DNA of 64,000 nt, taken from Salinicola socius (lineage in GTDB: Bacteria; Pseudomonadota; Gammaproteobacteria; Pseudomonadales; Halomonadaceae). Location of the stretch: NCBI RefSeq assembly GCF_001937195.1, contig NZ_MSDO01000010.1:62001-126000 (forward strand). Direction: 5' to 3'. The translations under genes and the position numbers were made by a program. The notes beneath the pieces are model-generated. The model did not search any database, had not been told where the DNA came from, and saw only the letters and a list, made by a program, of their open reading frames with translations. Below are positions 45,082 to 53,637 of this stretch, one piece after another; the first letter of the stretch is position 1; each line of letters starts with the position of its first letter.

Positions 45082-46107
45082 ATGCATGTCTTCGCCTGTG
45101 ACGCTCACCGCGATCACGACCCGCAGTTCTTCGTCGTGCGCGGTCAGGTCCGCCGCAGCAACGAGCAGCCGGAACGGGCCGATCGCCTGCAGCGCTCTGC
45201 GGTCAGCGCGGGCCATACTCTCGTCACTGCGGAGGCGGAGGTCGACCACGACAGGCTGGCAACCGTGCACACCTCGCGCTATCTCGATTTCCTCGAACAC
45301 ATCCACACCCGCTGGCTGGCCCTGGAAGACCGCAACCCGGAGGAGGTGGTCGCCAACGTCCACCCCTTTCCCGGCGAGCCCTGCACCTACCCGGACCATC
45401 TGGTCGGGCGGGTCGGCTTTCACCTGGGCGATATGGCCGCCTCGATCGGGCCCGGCACCTGGCGTGCGGCGAGAGGTGCCGCGCAGTGCGCCCTGGGCGC
45501 GGCTCGCCACGTCCAGTCAGGCCATCGCCTCGCCTATGCGCTGTGTCGCCCGCCGGGGCACCACGCCTACGCAGAACGTGCCAACGGTTTCTGCTATCTC
45601 AACAACGCCGCCATCGCAGCCAGCGAACTGCGCCGCCATCATGCGCGGGTGGCGATACTCGATATGGACGTTCACCACGGTAACGGCACCCAGGGCATCT
45701 TCTACGACCGCGACGATGTGCTGACGGTCTCTCTGCATGCAGACCCCCACTTCATGACGCCCTTTTTCACCGGTCACGCGCATGAAACCGGGCGCGATGC
45801 CGGCGAGGGCTACAACCTCAACCTGCCGCTGCCCCAGGGGCTCGAGACCGATGGCTATCTGCGCCAACTGACCCGCGCCTGCGAGCGCATCGCCGACTTC
45901 GCCCCCGGCGCGCTCGTCGTCTCGCTCGGCCTCGACATCTACGAACACGACCCCTACCAGGGCGTCGCTGTGACCACGCAGGGATTTGCGCGGATCACCC
46001 GACAGATCTCCCAGCTCGGCCTGCCCACCGTCATCGTGCAGGAAGGTGGCTACCTCTCCGATGCCCTCGGCGACAACCTGGTCAGCGCGCTGTCGGGGTT
46101 CGAATGA
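45082..46107 (+). CDS. Histone-deacetylase-fold amidohydrolase 2
   Basis: A 341-aa HDAC-superfamily enzyme with complete motifs: CRPPGHHAYAERANGFCYL (catalytic His pair), ILDMDVHHGNGTQGIFY (zinc Asp and His), VSLGLDIYEHDPYQG (second zinc Asp) and VQEGGYLSDALG (catalytic Tyr). It begins MHVFACDAHRDHDP like acetylpolyamine amidohydrolases. AGGGAG lies 7 bases before the ATG; its stop overlaps the kinase start (ATGA, 46104-46107). It is a diverged paralogue of the enzyme at 36029 in the opposite arm. Two deacetylases in one regulon suggest two acyl positions or two related substrates. Confidence 0.92.
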   Translation: MHVFACDAHRDHDPQFFVVRGQVRRSNEQPERADRLQRSAVSAGHTLVTAEAEVDHDRLATVHTSRYLDFLEHIHTRWLALEDRNPEEVVANVHPFPGEPCTYPDHLVGRVGFHLGDMAASIGPGTWRAARGAAQCALGAARHVQSGHRLAYALCRPPGHHAYAERANGFCYLNNAAIAASELRRHHARVAILDMDVHHGNGTQGIFYDRDDVLTVSLHADPHFMTPFFTGHAHETGRDAGEGYNLNLPLPQGLETDGYLRQLTRACERIADFAPGALVVSLGLDIYEHDPYQGVAVTTQGFARITRQISQLGLPTVIVQEGGYLSDALGDNLVSALSGFE

Positions 46108-47195
46108 TGACGAGTCACACAGACGACACCACGGACGTCCTCGCGGCCACGGCCCTGACGGTGTCGCCAGAGACCGCCCAACGGGTGCTGGCCGAGCGCT
46201 TCGGCCTCGCTGCCACCCTTGAGCCGCTCAGCGGCGAGCGCGACTGCAATTTTCGCGCGGCGACGGCCGACGGCCAGCGCTACCTGCTCAAGTTCACCCA
46301 TCCGGCGGAGCGCCAGGCGGTGAGCGATTTTCAGGTCCGCGCGCTGATGCACCTGGCCGAACACGACCCGGCCCTGCCGGTTCCGCGGGTGCTGCGTGAC
46401 CGCGATGGCGATCCGGCGCCACCGCTGCGCCTCGATGACGGCCGCGTCAGTCACGTGCGTCTGTCGACCTTCCTGCCCGGCACGCCGCTGGCCGACCGCG
46501 TGGCCTCCCGGTGCTTCCAGTCCAGGCTTGGCGGCTGGCTGGCGCGGATCGACGTCGCCCTGGCCGACTTCGACCACCCGGTTCGCGAGCTGTCGATGCC
46601 ATGGGACCTGCAGCGCGCCGACGACCTGCTGCCACAGACCGATAGCCTCGATGACGCCTCGCGCCAGCGCATCCGCTACCTGCTCCAGCGCTTCGCCGAG
46701 CAGCTGCGTCCGCGCCTGGTGGCGCTGCCGCGTCAGCCGATCCATAACGACCTCAACGGTCACAACGTGCTGTTCACCCCGACCGCAGACGACGCCCTGC
46801 CCGAGCACCCCGCCGCGATCATCGATTTCGGCGACATGCTGTTCGCCCCGCGGGTGGTCGACCTCGCCGTGGCCGCGGCCTACCAGATGAAGGATGTCTC
46901 CGATCCGCTGGCGGGAGCCCTGGCGCTGGTCGCCGGCTATCATGCCCATTCAGCGCTCGACGATGCGGAGTGCGCACTGCTGCGCGGCTTGATCGAGACC
47001 CGGCTGGCGATGGCGATTACCGTCTCCACCCATCGCGCCAGACGCTACCCGCAAAACGCCGACTACCTGCTGCGCAATACGGCGGCTTCCCGCCGGGCCC
47101 TGGAGCACTGTCTGAATCTGTCCGCGGCGACGTTTCAGCACCGCCTGGACGAAGCCCTCGATTCAACCTTCAATTCACCGGGTACGGGAGCATGA
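46104..47195 (+). CDS. APH-family phosphotransferase, hydroxylysine-kinase-like
   Basis: A 363-aa kinase of the aminoglycoside phosphotransferase/choline kinase fold. N-lobe ATP site YLLKFTHPAER (Lys), Brenner motif QPIHNDLNGHNVLF (catalytic Asp, metal Asn) near residue 213, and AAIIDFGDMLFAPRVVDLAV (metal Asp). Placement directly before a phospho-lyase-like PLP enzyme, with overlapping start (ATGA at 47192), is the arrangement of hydroxylysine kinase with its phospho-lyase, which in some bacteria are fused. Predicted role: phosphorylating the hydroxyl of an amino alcohol such as 5-hydroxylysine. Antibiotic resistance is unlikely from the context. Confidence 0.88.
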   Translation: MMTSHTDDTTDVLAATALTVSPETAQRVLAERFGLAATLEPLSGERDCNFRAATADGQRYLLKFTHPAERQAVSDFQVRALMHLAEHDPALPVPRVLRDRDGDPAPPLRLDDGRVSHVRLSTFLPGTPLADRVASRCFQSRLGGWLARIDVALADFDHPVRELSMPWDLQRADDLLPQTDSLDDASRQRIRYLLQRFAEQLRPRLVALPRQPIHNDLNGHNVLFTPTADDALPEHPAAIIDFGDMLFAPRVVDLAVAAAYQMKDVSDPLAGALALVAGYHAHSALDDAECALLRGLIETRLAMAITVSTHRARRYPQNADYLLRNTAASRRALEHCLNLSAATFQHRLDEALDSTFNSPGTGA

Positions 47196-48496
47196 ACATG
47201 CACGAGCCCAGCGTGAAAGATGACGATGCCGTCGAAGCGTTCCTGCTGGCGCGGCGCCAGCGACTGCTCGGCGCCTCCTATCGCCTGTTCTATCGGCGGC
47301 CGTTCCATCCCGTGCGCGGTGAGGGCGTGTGGCTCTTCGACCGCCACGGCACGGCGCACCTGGACGCCTACAACAACGTCGCCTGTGTCGGCCACTGCCA
47401 CCCAAAGGTCGTGGAAGCCATCGCCACCCAGGCGGCCACGCTCAATACCCATACCCGCTACCTGCACGAGACGATCCTCGACTGCGCCGAACGGCTGATC
47501 GACTCGCTGCCGGCGCCCCTCGAACAGCTGGTCTTCACCTGTTCAGGCAGTGAAGCCAACGATCTCGCCCTGCGCATGGCCCGCGCCTTCACCGGCGGCG
47601 AGGGACTGATCGTCACCGAGCTGGCCTATCACGGCGTGACCCAGGCGATCGCCGAGGCGTCGCCCTCTCTCGGCAGCAAGGTCAAGCTAGGCACGCGCGT
47701 GCGCACCGTGCCGGCGCCCGTGAATCGCGGTGACGGCGCAGCGGCGATGGGCGCACGCTTCGCCGACGGCGTGCAGGCCGCGATCGACGATCTCGCCGCC
47801 CACGGCATCCGTCCCGCCGCGCTGCTGCTGGACAGTATCTTCTCCAGCGACGGCATCGTGACCGATCCGGTCGGGTTTCTCGCCCCGGCGGTAGAGACGA
47901 TCCGGCGAGCCGGCGGGCTCTATATCGCCGACGAAGTGCAGGCCGGGCTCGGCCGCACCGGCGTCCTGTGGGGCTTCCCCCGCCATGGTGTCAGGGCCGA
48001 TCTGGTCACGCTCGGCAAACCGCTGGGCAACGGTCACCCGGTAGCAGGGGTTGTCGGCCGGCGCGATGTAATGGACCACTTCGGGGAGACGGCACGCTAT
48101 TTCAATACCTTCGGCGGCAATCCCGTGGCCTGCGCCGCCGCGCTGGCCGTTCAAAGCGTCATCGCCGAGGAGGATCTGGTGGCACAAGCCGCAGCGGTCG
48201 GTGCCGATCTTCATGCCGCCCTGCGTCAGCTTGCTGCCACCACTTCCCGACTCGGCGCGGTGCGCGGCTCGGGGCTGCTGGCCGGTGTCGAGGTGCTCGA
48301 TGCCGACGGCGCGCCGGACGCCGCCCTCGCGCAGGCGCTGGTCGACGGCCTGCGCGAGCGCCAGGTACTGATCAGCGCCACCGGGCCACAGGCCAATGTG
48401 CTGAAGATCCGCCCGCCGCTGGTCTTCACCCGCATGCACGTCGAGCGTCTGTGCGAGGTGCTCGAGGAGACCCTGAGCGACGCCCTCGACGAATAG
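47192..48496 (+). CDS. Class III PLP enzyme, phosphohydroxylysine/ethanolamine-phosphate phospho-lyase-like
   Basis: A 434-aa fold type I PLP enzyme. It shares with mammalian AGXT2L1/AGXT2L2 phospho-lyases the stretch AYNNVACVGHCHPKVV, LNTHTRYLHETI, FTCSGSEANDLALRMARA, IADEVQAGLGRTG and the PLP lysine in LVTLGKPLGNGHPVAGVVG. Those enzymes eliminate phosphate and ammonia from O-phosphoethanolamine or 5-phosphohydroxylysine to give an aldehyde. Immediate coupling to the kinase supports that over ordinary transamination, but a plain omega-aminotransferase cannot be excluded. ATG 47192 overlaps the kinase stop; a second ATG at 47198 has better ribosome-site spacing. Last gene of the rightward arm. 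Confidence 0.9.
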   Translation: MNMHEPSVKDDDAVEAFLLARRQRLLGASYRLFYRRPFHPVRGEGVWLFDRHGTAHLDAYNNVACVGHCHPKVVEAIATQAATLNTHTRYLHETILDCAERLIDSLPAPLEQLVFTCSGSEANDLALRMARAFTGGEGLIVTELAYHGVTQAIAEASPSLGSKVKLGTRVRTVPAPVNRGDGAAAMGARFADGVQAAIDDLAAHGIRPAALLLDSIFSSDGIVTDPVGFLAPAVETIRRAGGLYIADEVQAGLGRTGVLWGFPRHGVRADLVTLGKPLGNGHPVAGVVGRRDVMDHFGETARYFNTFGGNPVACAAALAVQSVIAEEDLVAQAAAVGADLHAALRQLAATTSRLGAVRGSGLLAGVEVLDADGAPDAALAQALVDGLRERQVLISATGPQANVLKIRPPLVFTRMHVERLCEVLEETLSDALDE

Positions 48497-48784
48497 CGCG
48501 GCAGCGATGGACCCCAACAATGATAAAGCCCCAAAAAACGAAGCCACGGTCAACAGCCGGCATCCTCAGCCAAACGACGGTGCTCAAGGCGAGTGGCGAT
48601 GAGTTCGAGCGCGGCTGGCGCCACTGCGATCGGCACGCATACGTTACACAGCGTTGGTTTCAAGTACTCGAAATCGGCGAACTGCTCACGCCTTGACACC
48701 TTGCGCACGTACACCGGGAGTGGCGCAACGGACATTCGGCTACGCCCGTGGCAAGATGGCCTTTTGAGACGCGACACGCTCAAT
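48497..48784. other. 288-bp intergenic region without a supported gene
   Basis: Open frames exist on both strands (for example minus 48550-48798) but have no ribosome site or recognisable protein features. The composition is close to that of coding DNA, so a decayed gene remnant is possible. The right end holds the promoter of the HAD gene; no terminator was seen after the PLP enzyme gene. Confidence 0.4.
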
Positions 48785-49393
48785 ATGACCTCTCCCACCT
48801 TGACTCAAATACGCCACTGGGTCTTCGACATGGACGGCACGTTGACCGTTGGCGTGCATGACTTCCCCGCCATTCGCCGTCATCTCGAAATCCCCGAGGG
48901 CGCCGACATTCTCCACCACCTGGAAACGCTTCCCGCTGCCGAACGTGACGCCAAGCACGCCTGGCTGCTAGAGCATGAGCGCGAGCTGGCGATGCGTTCG
49001 ACTGCTGCCACCGGCGCCATCGAACTCATTCAGACGCTAGGCGAGCGCGGCTGCCGGCTCGGCATTCTGACCCGCAACGCCAAGGCGCTGGCTCACATCA
49101 CGCTGGAAGCGATCGGGCTCGCCGACTGCTTCGCCCCCGACGACGTGCTCGGACGCGACGAGGCACCGCCCAAACCCCATCCCGGTGGCCTCGATCACTT
49201 CATCCGACGCTGGAATGTCACGCCGGCGGCTCTGGTTATGGTGGGCGACAGCCATATCGACATGGCCTGCGGGCGAGCAGCCGGCGCGCAAACCGTACTG
49301 GTCAACGCGCCGCAGGCCCGGGAGACGAGAGACGCCGATTGGCATCTCGCGGATTGTCGGGCGCTGGCCAAGAGACTCGTCAACGGCAGCTGA
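48785..49393 (+). CDS. HAD-superfamily hydrolase
   Basis: A 202-aa phosphatase-like protein with HAD motifs: WVFDMDGTLTVG (nucleophile Asp, near residue 16), GILTRNAKALAHI (Thr of motif 2), PPKPHPGGLDHFI (Lys of motif 3) and MVGDSHIDMACGRAAGA (acidic motif 4). A helical cap sits between motifs 1 and 2, as in the phosphoglycolate-phosphatase-like group. The substrate is unknown. It is 288 bp from the PLP enzyme gene, so inclusion in that regulon is doubtful. No strong ribosome site precedes ATG 48785. Confidence 0.88.
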   Translation: MTSPTLTQIRHWVFDMDGTLTVGVHDFPAIRRHLEIPEGADILHHLETLPAAERDAKHAWLLEHERELAMRSTAATGAIELIQTLGERGCRLGILTRNAKALAHITLEAIGLADCFAPDDVLGRDEAPPKPHPGGLDHFIRRWNVTPAALVMVGDSHIDMACGRAAGAQTVLVNAPQARETRDADWHLADCRALAKRLVNGS

Positions 49394-49502
49394 TCATTTC
49401 TATCGCTCCCATCATCCCCATCACTCCCGAAGCGTCGCATCAGCGCGCTCGGTGACCAGGCGCTGCCCTCCCTTTCCCTGATCGATAGCGGCCAGATAGG
49501 CG

Positions 49503-49619
49503 TCAGATGCCGGGGATGCCGATTGGGCCTGGCGCATCGGGGATCGGCGAACATCCGCCCAGCACCAGGGTAGCGCCCAGCATAATCGTCACCAAAAACA
49601 ACACTTTAGCTGCATGCAT
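49503..49619 (-). CDS. 38-aa lipoprotein
   Basis: On the minus strand ATG 49619, with a perfect AGGAGG eight bases upstream, opens 38 codons. The sequence is a signal peptide with a lipobox (hydrophobic VLFLVTIMLGATLVLGG, then Cys at residue 22) and a mature tail of only 17 residues rich in Pro, Ile and Gly (PGPIGIPGI). Such tiny lipoproteins occur in proteobacteria (entericidin-like and others), but I cannot place it in a family. It is convergent with the HAD gene and divergent from sitA. The strong ribosome site and complete lipobox support a real gene. Confidence 0.68.
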   Translation of the reverse strand: MHAAKVLFLVTIMLGATLVLGGCSPIPDAPGPIGIPGI

Positions 49620-49936
49620 ATCGCCGGCCTCCTGAGTTCATGTGCCACGAGTCTAGACGATAGATGGACGCGCTCCATCGCTCCGCTCGATTTTCGTATT
49701 TGCAAGAGGCGAAAGGACTTCACGACAAGCCTTAACCGATGCTACAAATAACAACCTTGGGAATAGAGTTAAACCGTGGTTAATTAGACAGGGTCGCTAA
49801 TCGTTTGCCGTCGAAGCATGGGCTCTGCGATCCCATGAATCAGCGCGCTGACAGAGAGCTGCCCCCGACACTCATGTGGGTGAGCACAATCGCTGGGTGT
49901 CTGAGAACCCAAAGCTCGAGAATCAGGAGATGGACC
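49620..49936. other. 317-bp upstream region of sitA and the small lipoprotein
   Basis: A comparatively AT-rich stretch (about 49660-49800) between divergent genes, with no supported ORF. It should hold both promoters. An imperfect palindrome TTAAACCGTGGTTAA lies at 49769-49783, listed separately. Confidence 0.6.
49769..49783. promoter_or_regulatory. Candidate operator upstream of the sit operon
   Basis: TTAAACC-GT-GGTTAA is a near-palindrome in AT-rich sequence 153 bp before the sitA ATG. It resembles neither the Zur box nor a clear Fur box. A Mn- or Fe-responsive regulator is a guess from the adjacent genes. Confidence 0.25.
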
Positions 49937-50878
49937 ATGAAGCGAGGTTTACAACGTTCGGTACTGCTCGGTGTCGCGAGCGTGATCCTCGGCATCTTGC
50001 TCGCTCTCCCCGCCAGCGCTCAGGACACCGGCCAAAACGTGAGCCAGAACAAGTTCAAGGCAGTGACCACCTTTACGGTCATTGCGGACATGGCGCAGCA
50101 CGTGGCCGGAGACGCCGCAACGGTGGAGCCGATTACCCGGCCGGGCGCCGAGATCCACAACTATGCGCCGACCCCGCGCGACATCCTGCGTGCCCAGGAT
50201 GCGGACATGATCCTGTGGAACGGGCTCGATCTGGAACGCTGGTTCGAGCGCTTCTTCCACAATCTGAAGGACGTGCCCAGTGTGGTGGTATCGAAAGGCA
50301 TCGAGCCGATCAGCATCGCCGAGGGTCCGTATGACGGCAAGCCCAACCCGCATGCCTGGATGTCGCCGACAAGCGCCTTGATCTACGTCGACAACATCCG
50401 CGACGCGTTCATCGAGCACGACCCGGCCAACGCCGAGACCTACCGCAACAACGCCGAGCGCTACAAGCATGAGATCGAGACCGCCGTTGCGCCCATCCGC
50501 GAGTCGCTGGCGCAGATTCCCGAGGAAAATCGCTGGCTGGTGACGAGCGAAGGCGCGTTCTCCTATCTGGCGCGGGATTTCGGCCTGCGCGAGCGCTACC
50601 TGTGGCCGATCAATGCCGATCAGCAGGGCACGCCACAGCAGGTTCGCCAGGTCATCGATGTCATTCGCGCCAACGACATTCCGGCGATCTTCAGCGAGAG
50701 CACCGTCTCCGACAAACCGGCGCAGCAGGTGGCCCGCGAGACAGGCATCCACTACGGCGGCGTGCTCTACGTCGACTCGCTCAGCGAATCCGACGGCCCG
50801 GTACCGACCTATATCGATCTGCTGCGCGTCACTTCGGAGACGATCGTCAAAGGCCTGACCCAGGGGGCGTCATCATGA
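49937..50878 (+). CDS. sitA: Mn/Fe ABC transporter binding protein SitA-like
   Basis: A 313-aa cluster A-I metal-binding protein with a Sec signal peptide (cleavage about residue 31, ASAQD). Metal ligand regions: [15 protein letters not shown] (His), [19 protein letters not shown] (His), [17 protein letters not shown] (Glu in place of the zinc His) and [18 protein letters not shown] (Asp). The Glu/Asp-containing site and the absence of a His-rich loop are as in Mn/Fe carriers such as SitA and YfeA, in contrast with ZnuA at 6.9 kb. AGGAG lies 8 bases before the ATG. Stop overlaps the ATPase start as ATGA. Confidence 0.92.
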   Translation: MKRGLQRSVLLGVASVILGILLALPASAQDTGQNVSQNKFKAVTTFTVIADMAQHVAGDAATVEPITRPGAEIHNYAPTPRDILRAQDADMILWNGLDLERWFERFFHNLKDVPSVVVSKGIEPISIAEGPYDGKPNPHAWMSPTSALIYVDNIRDAFIEHDPANAETYRNNAERYKHEIETAVAPIRESLAQIPEENRWLVTSEGAFSYLARDFGLRERYLWPINADQQGTPQQVRQVIDVIRANDIPAIFSESTVSDKPAQQVARETGIHYGGVLYVDSLSESDGPVPTYIDLLRVTSETIVKGLTQGASS

Positions 50879-51807
50879 CAACCATCGAGGCTAACACGAC
50901 ATCGACCAACCCCGAGGCGCCATCGGCCGACGTCGAGACAGCTGGTGCCGGCATCCACGTGACCGATGCTGCCGTGATCTATCGCAACGGTCATACCGCC
51001 CTGCGCGACACCAGCTTCGAGATCCCCACCGGTACGATCACCGCGCTGGTGGGCGTGAACGGTTCCGGCAAGTCGACACTGTTCAAGGCGATCATGGGGT
51101 TCGTGCGTCTGGCTCGAGGCGACATTCGGGTGCTTGGCCTGCCGGCCAAAACGGCGCTCAAGCGCAATCTGATCGCCTACGTGCCACAGTCGGAAGAGGT
51201 CGACTGGAACTTCCCGGTGCTGGTCGAGGACGTGGTGATGATGGGGCGCTACGGCCACATGGGGATGCTGCGAATTCCCAAGCGGGCCGACCACGACGCG
51301 GTCGAAACCGCGCTGGAACGCGTCAGCATGAGCGAATTCCGCCAGCGTCAGATCGGCGAACTCTCCGGCGGCCAGAAAAAGCGCGTGTTCCTGGCCCGTG
51401 CGCTGGCCCAGGATAGCCGGGTGATCCTCCTCGACGAGCCGTTCACCGGGGTCGACGTCCAGACCGAAGATCAGATCATACGGCTGCTGCGCGAACTGCG
51501 CGCCGAGGGGCGGGTGATGCTGGTCTCGACCCACAATCTCGGGTCGGTGCCGGAATTCTGCGACCGCACGATAATGATCAAGGGCACGGTGCTCGCCCAT
51601 GGGCCCACCGACGAGATATTCACCCAGACCAACCTGGAGCGCGCCTTCGGCGGGGTGCTGCGCCATTTCGTGCTCGATCAATCCCAGCAGCCCGGCGTGC
51701 CACCCCATGCCGTGGGCGTGTTCACCGACGACGAGCGCCCGCTGGTGCTGCAGAACGGTATTGCCGCGCGGCGCCACCGCAGTACCGGAAAGGGAGGCTC
51801 CCGCTGA
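50875..51807 (+). CDS. sitB: Mn/Fe ABC transporter ATPase SitB-like
   Basis: A 310-aa ATPase: Walker [10 protein letters not shown], signature [15 protein letters not shown], Walker [13 protein letters not shown] and switch His in STHNLGS. Typical SitB features are [14 protein letters not shown] and the C-terminal DQIF-like tail ([21 protein letters not shown]). An N-terminal extension of about 25 residues rich in Thr and Glu precedes the domain. The ATG overlaps sitA (50875-50878) and its stop overlaps sitC at one base (51807). Confidence 0.93.
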   Translation: MTTIEANTTSTNPEAPSADVETAGAGIHVTDAAVIYRNGHTALRDTSFEIPTGTITALVGVNGSGKSTLFKAIMGFVRLARGDIRVLGLPAKTALKRNLIAYVPQSEEVDWNFPVLVEDVVMMGRYGHMGMLRIPKRADHDAVETALERVSMSEFRQRQIGELSGGQKKRVFLARALAQDSRVILLDEPFTGVDVQTEDQIIRLLRELRAEGRVMLVSTHNLGSVPEFCDRTIMIKGTVLAHGPTDEIFTQTNLERAFGGVLRHFVLDQSQQPGVPPHAVGVFTDDERPLVLQNGIAARRHRSTGKGGSR

Positions 51808-52751
51808 TGGACCTCCTCATGCCGTTCGGCTATCTAGTCGAGCCCTTCGGTTATGGCTACATGCGCAACGCGATGTGGGTGTCGGCACTGGTCGGCGGCG
51901 TCTGCGCGTTTCTCTCCTGCTACCTGATGCTCAAGGGCTGGTCGCTGATCGGCGATGCGCTGTCGCATTCGATCGTGCCCGGCGTCGCCGGCGCCTACAT
52001 GCTGGGACTGCCGTTTTCGCTCGGTGCTTTCTTTGCCGGCGGACTCGCCTCGGCGGCAATGCTGTTTCTCAACCAGCGCAGCAAGCTGAAAGAAGACGTG
52101 ATCATCGGTCTGATCTTCAGCTCGTTCTTCGGACTGGGGCTGTTCATGGTGTCGCTGTCGCCGACCTCGGTGAACATCCAGACCATCGTGCTCGGCAACA
52201 TCCTGGCGATCACGCCCACCGATACGCTGCAGCTGGTGACGATCGGCGTGGTCTCGCTGGTCATCCTGCTGGCCAAGTGGAAGGATCTGATGGTGACGTT
52301 CTTCGACGAGAGCCACGCCCGCTCGATCGGGCTCAACCCCACCGCGCTCAAGATCCTGTTCTTTACCCTGCTGGCGGCATCCACGGTCGCGGCGTTGCAG
52401 ACGGTGGGCGCGTTTCTGGTGATCTGCATGGTCATCACGCCGGGAGCCACGGCCTACCTGCTGAGCGACCGCTTCCCGCGGCTGCTGATCATCGCGGTGA
52501 CGATCGGCACGCTGACCAGCGTCTTCGGCGCCTACGCCAGCTATTTTCTCGATGGCGCCACCGGCGGCATCATCGTGGTGCTGCAGACATCGATTTTCCT
52601 GATGGCGTTCCTGTTCGCGCCCAAGCACGGCATGCTGGCGGCAAGACGCCGTGCCGCGGCGTCCCTGGCTCGTGAGCCGGCGCCTGCGCCACGCGAGCCG
52701 ATGCCGTCGAGGCGATCTTCGGCAACCGACTCCACGGAGCCCCACCGATGA
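51807..52751 (+). CDS. sitC: Mn/Fe ABC transporter permease SitC-like
   Basis: A 314-aa ABC-3 family permease with about eight helices: LLMPFGYLVEPFGYGYMRNA at the start, LKGWSLIGDALSHSIVPGVA, LFMVSLSPTSVNIQTIVLGN, ESHARSIGLNPTALKILFF and VGAFLVICMVITPGATAYLL. A charged tail of about 35 residues follows the last helix (Arg/Pro-rich). It overlaps sitB and sitD by short start-stop overlaps, so the four genes form one operon with two permeases, as in SitABCD/YfeABCD. Confidence 0.93.
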   Translation: MDLLMPFGYLVEPFGYGYMRNAMWVSALVGGVCAFLSCYLMLKGWSLIGDALSHSIVPGVAGAYMLGLPFSLGAFFAGGLASAAMLFLNQRSKLKEDVIIGLIFSSFFGLGLFMVSLSPTSVNIQTIVLGNILAITPTDTLQLVTIGVVSLVILLAKWKDLMVTFFDESHARSIGLNPTALKILFFTLLAASTVAALQTVGAFLVICMVITPGATAYLLSDRFPRLLIIAVTIGTLTSVFGAYASYFLDGATGGIIVVLQTSIFLMAFLFAPKHGMLAARRRAAASLAREPAPAPREPMPSRRSSATDSTEPHR

Positions 52752-53590
52752 ACTGGCTCGATACCCTGTTGATGCCGTTCCAGTTCGGCTTCATGGTCAA
52801 CGCCATGGTCATCGCCGTGCTGGTCACCGTGCCGATGGCCCTGCTCTCCTGCTTTCTGGTGCTCAAGGGCTGGTCGCTGATGGGGGATGCCATCTCCCAC
52901 GCCGTCTTTCCGGGCGTGGTGATTGCCTATCTGATCGGTATTCCCTACGCCATCGGCGCCTTCGTCGCCGGCATGTTCTGCGCCGTGGCCACCGGCTTTC
53001 TCGAGGAAAACAGCCGGATCAAGCAGGATACGGTGATGGGAATCGTCTATTCCGGCATGTTCGGCATCGGCCTGGTGCTCTACGTCAAGATCCAGTCGAC
53101 GGTCCATCTCGATCACATCCTGTTCGGCGATATTCTGGGGGTCGCCTGGCGCGACATTTTGGAATCGGCGCTGATCGCCTTGATCACCGTCGGCGTCATC
53201 GGTCTCAAGTGGAAGGACTTCCTGCTCCACGCCTTCGACCCGACCCAGGCCCGGGCGGTCGGTCTGCGAACCCGGATGCTGCACTACGGCCTGCTCTGCC
53301 TGATCTCGCTGACCATCGTCGGCGCCTTGAAAGCCGCCGGGATCATTCTCGCCATTGCCCTGCTGATCGCCCCCGGCGCCATCGCCTTCCTGCTGACCCG
53401 ACGCTTCAGCACCATGCTGCTGCTGTCGGCAGTGATGTCCGCCGTCATCGCCTTTCTCGGCGTCTATCTCTCGTTCTTCCTCGACAGCGCGCCGGCCCCG
53501 ACCATCGTGCTGCTGTTCTCGATCGTCTTCGGGATCGCGTTCCTCGTTTCGACACGACGTGTGGCAAGCCGAGAAACGAAAGCGGGGTAA
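52748..53590 (+). CDS. sitD: Mn/Fe ABC transporter permease SitD-like
   Basis: A 280-aa ABC-3 family permease, second membrane subunit of the importer: LDTLLMPFQFGFMVNAMVIA, LKGWSLMGDAISHAVFPGVV, TVHLDHILFGDILGVAWRD, LIALITVGVIGLKWKDFLLH and AAGIILAIALLIAPGAIAFLL. Starts within the end of sitC (52748-52751 ATGA). The stop codon lies inside the left arm of the terminator hairpin at 53583-53610. Confidence 0.93.
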   Translation: MNWLDTLLMPFQFGFMVNAMVIAVLVTVPMALLSCFLVLKGWSLMGDAISHAVFPGVVIAYLIGIPYAIGAFVAGMFCAVATGFLEENSRIKQDTVMGIVYSGMFGIGLVLYVKIQSTVHLDHILFGDILGVAWRDILESALIALITVGVIGLKWKDFLLHAFDPTQARAVGLRTRMLHYGLLCLISLTIVGALKAAGIILAIALLIAPGAIAFLLTRRFSTMLLLSAVMSAVIAFLGVYLSFFLDSAPAPTIVLLFSIVFGIAFLVSTRRVASRETKAG

Positions 53591-53610
53591 GGCATTTTGG
53601 CCTTACCCCG
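53583..53610. terminator. Terminator hairpin shared by sitD and the symporter gene
   Basis: CGGGGTAAGGC (53583-53593) pairs perfectly with GCCTTACCCCG (53600-53610). It includes the sitD TAA and lies 28 bp past the stop of the leftward symporter gene. The T tracts are weak on both strands (CTTTCGTTTC on the minus), so it fits a bidirectional terminator. Confidence 0.65.
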
Positions 53611-53637
53611 TCTCCGATGCGAACGGCGACACCTTCC

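Noticed and set aside
46104-47195. Aminoglycoside resistance kinase
   Set aside because: The fold is shared, but tight coupling to a phospho-lyase-like PLP enzyme and HDAC-like gene in a catabolic regulon argues for a metabolic kinase.
49769-49783. Third Zur box before the sit operon
   Set aside because: The sequence lacks the GTTATAnTATAAC core; it is kept only as an unassigned operator candidate.
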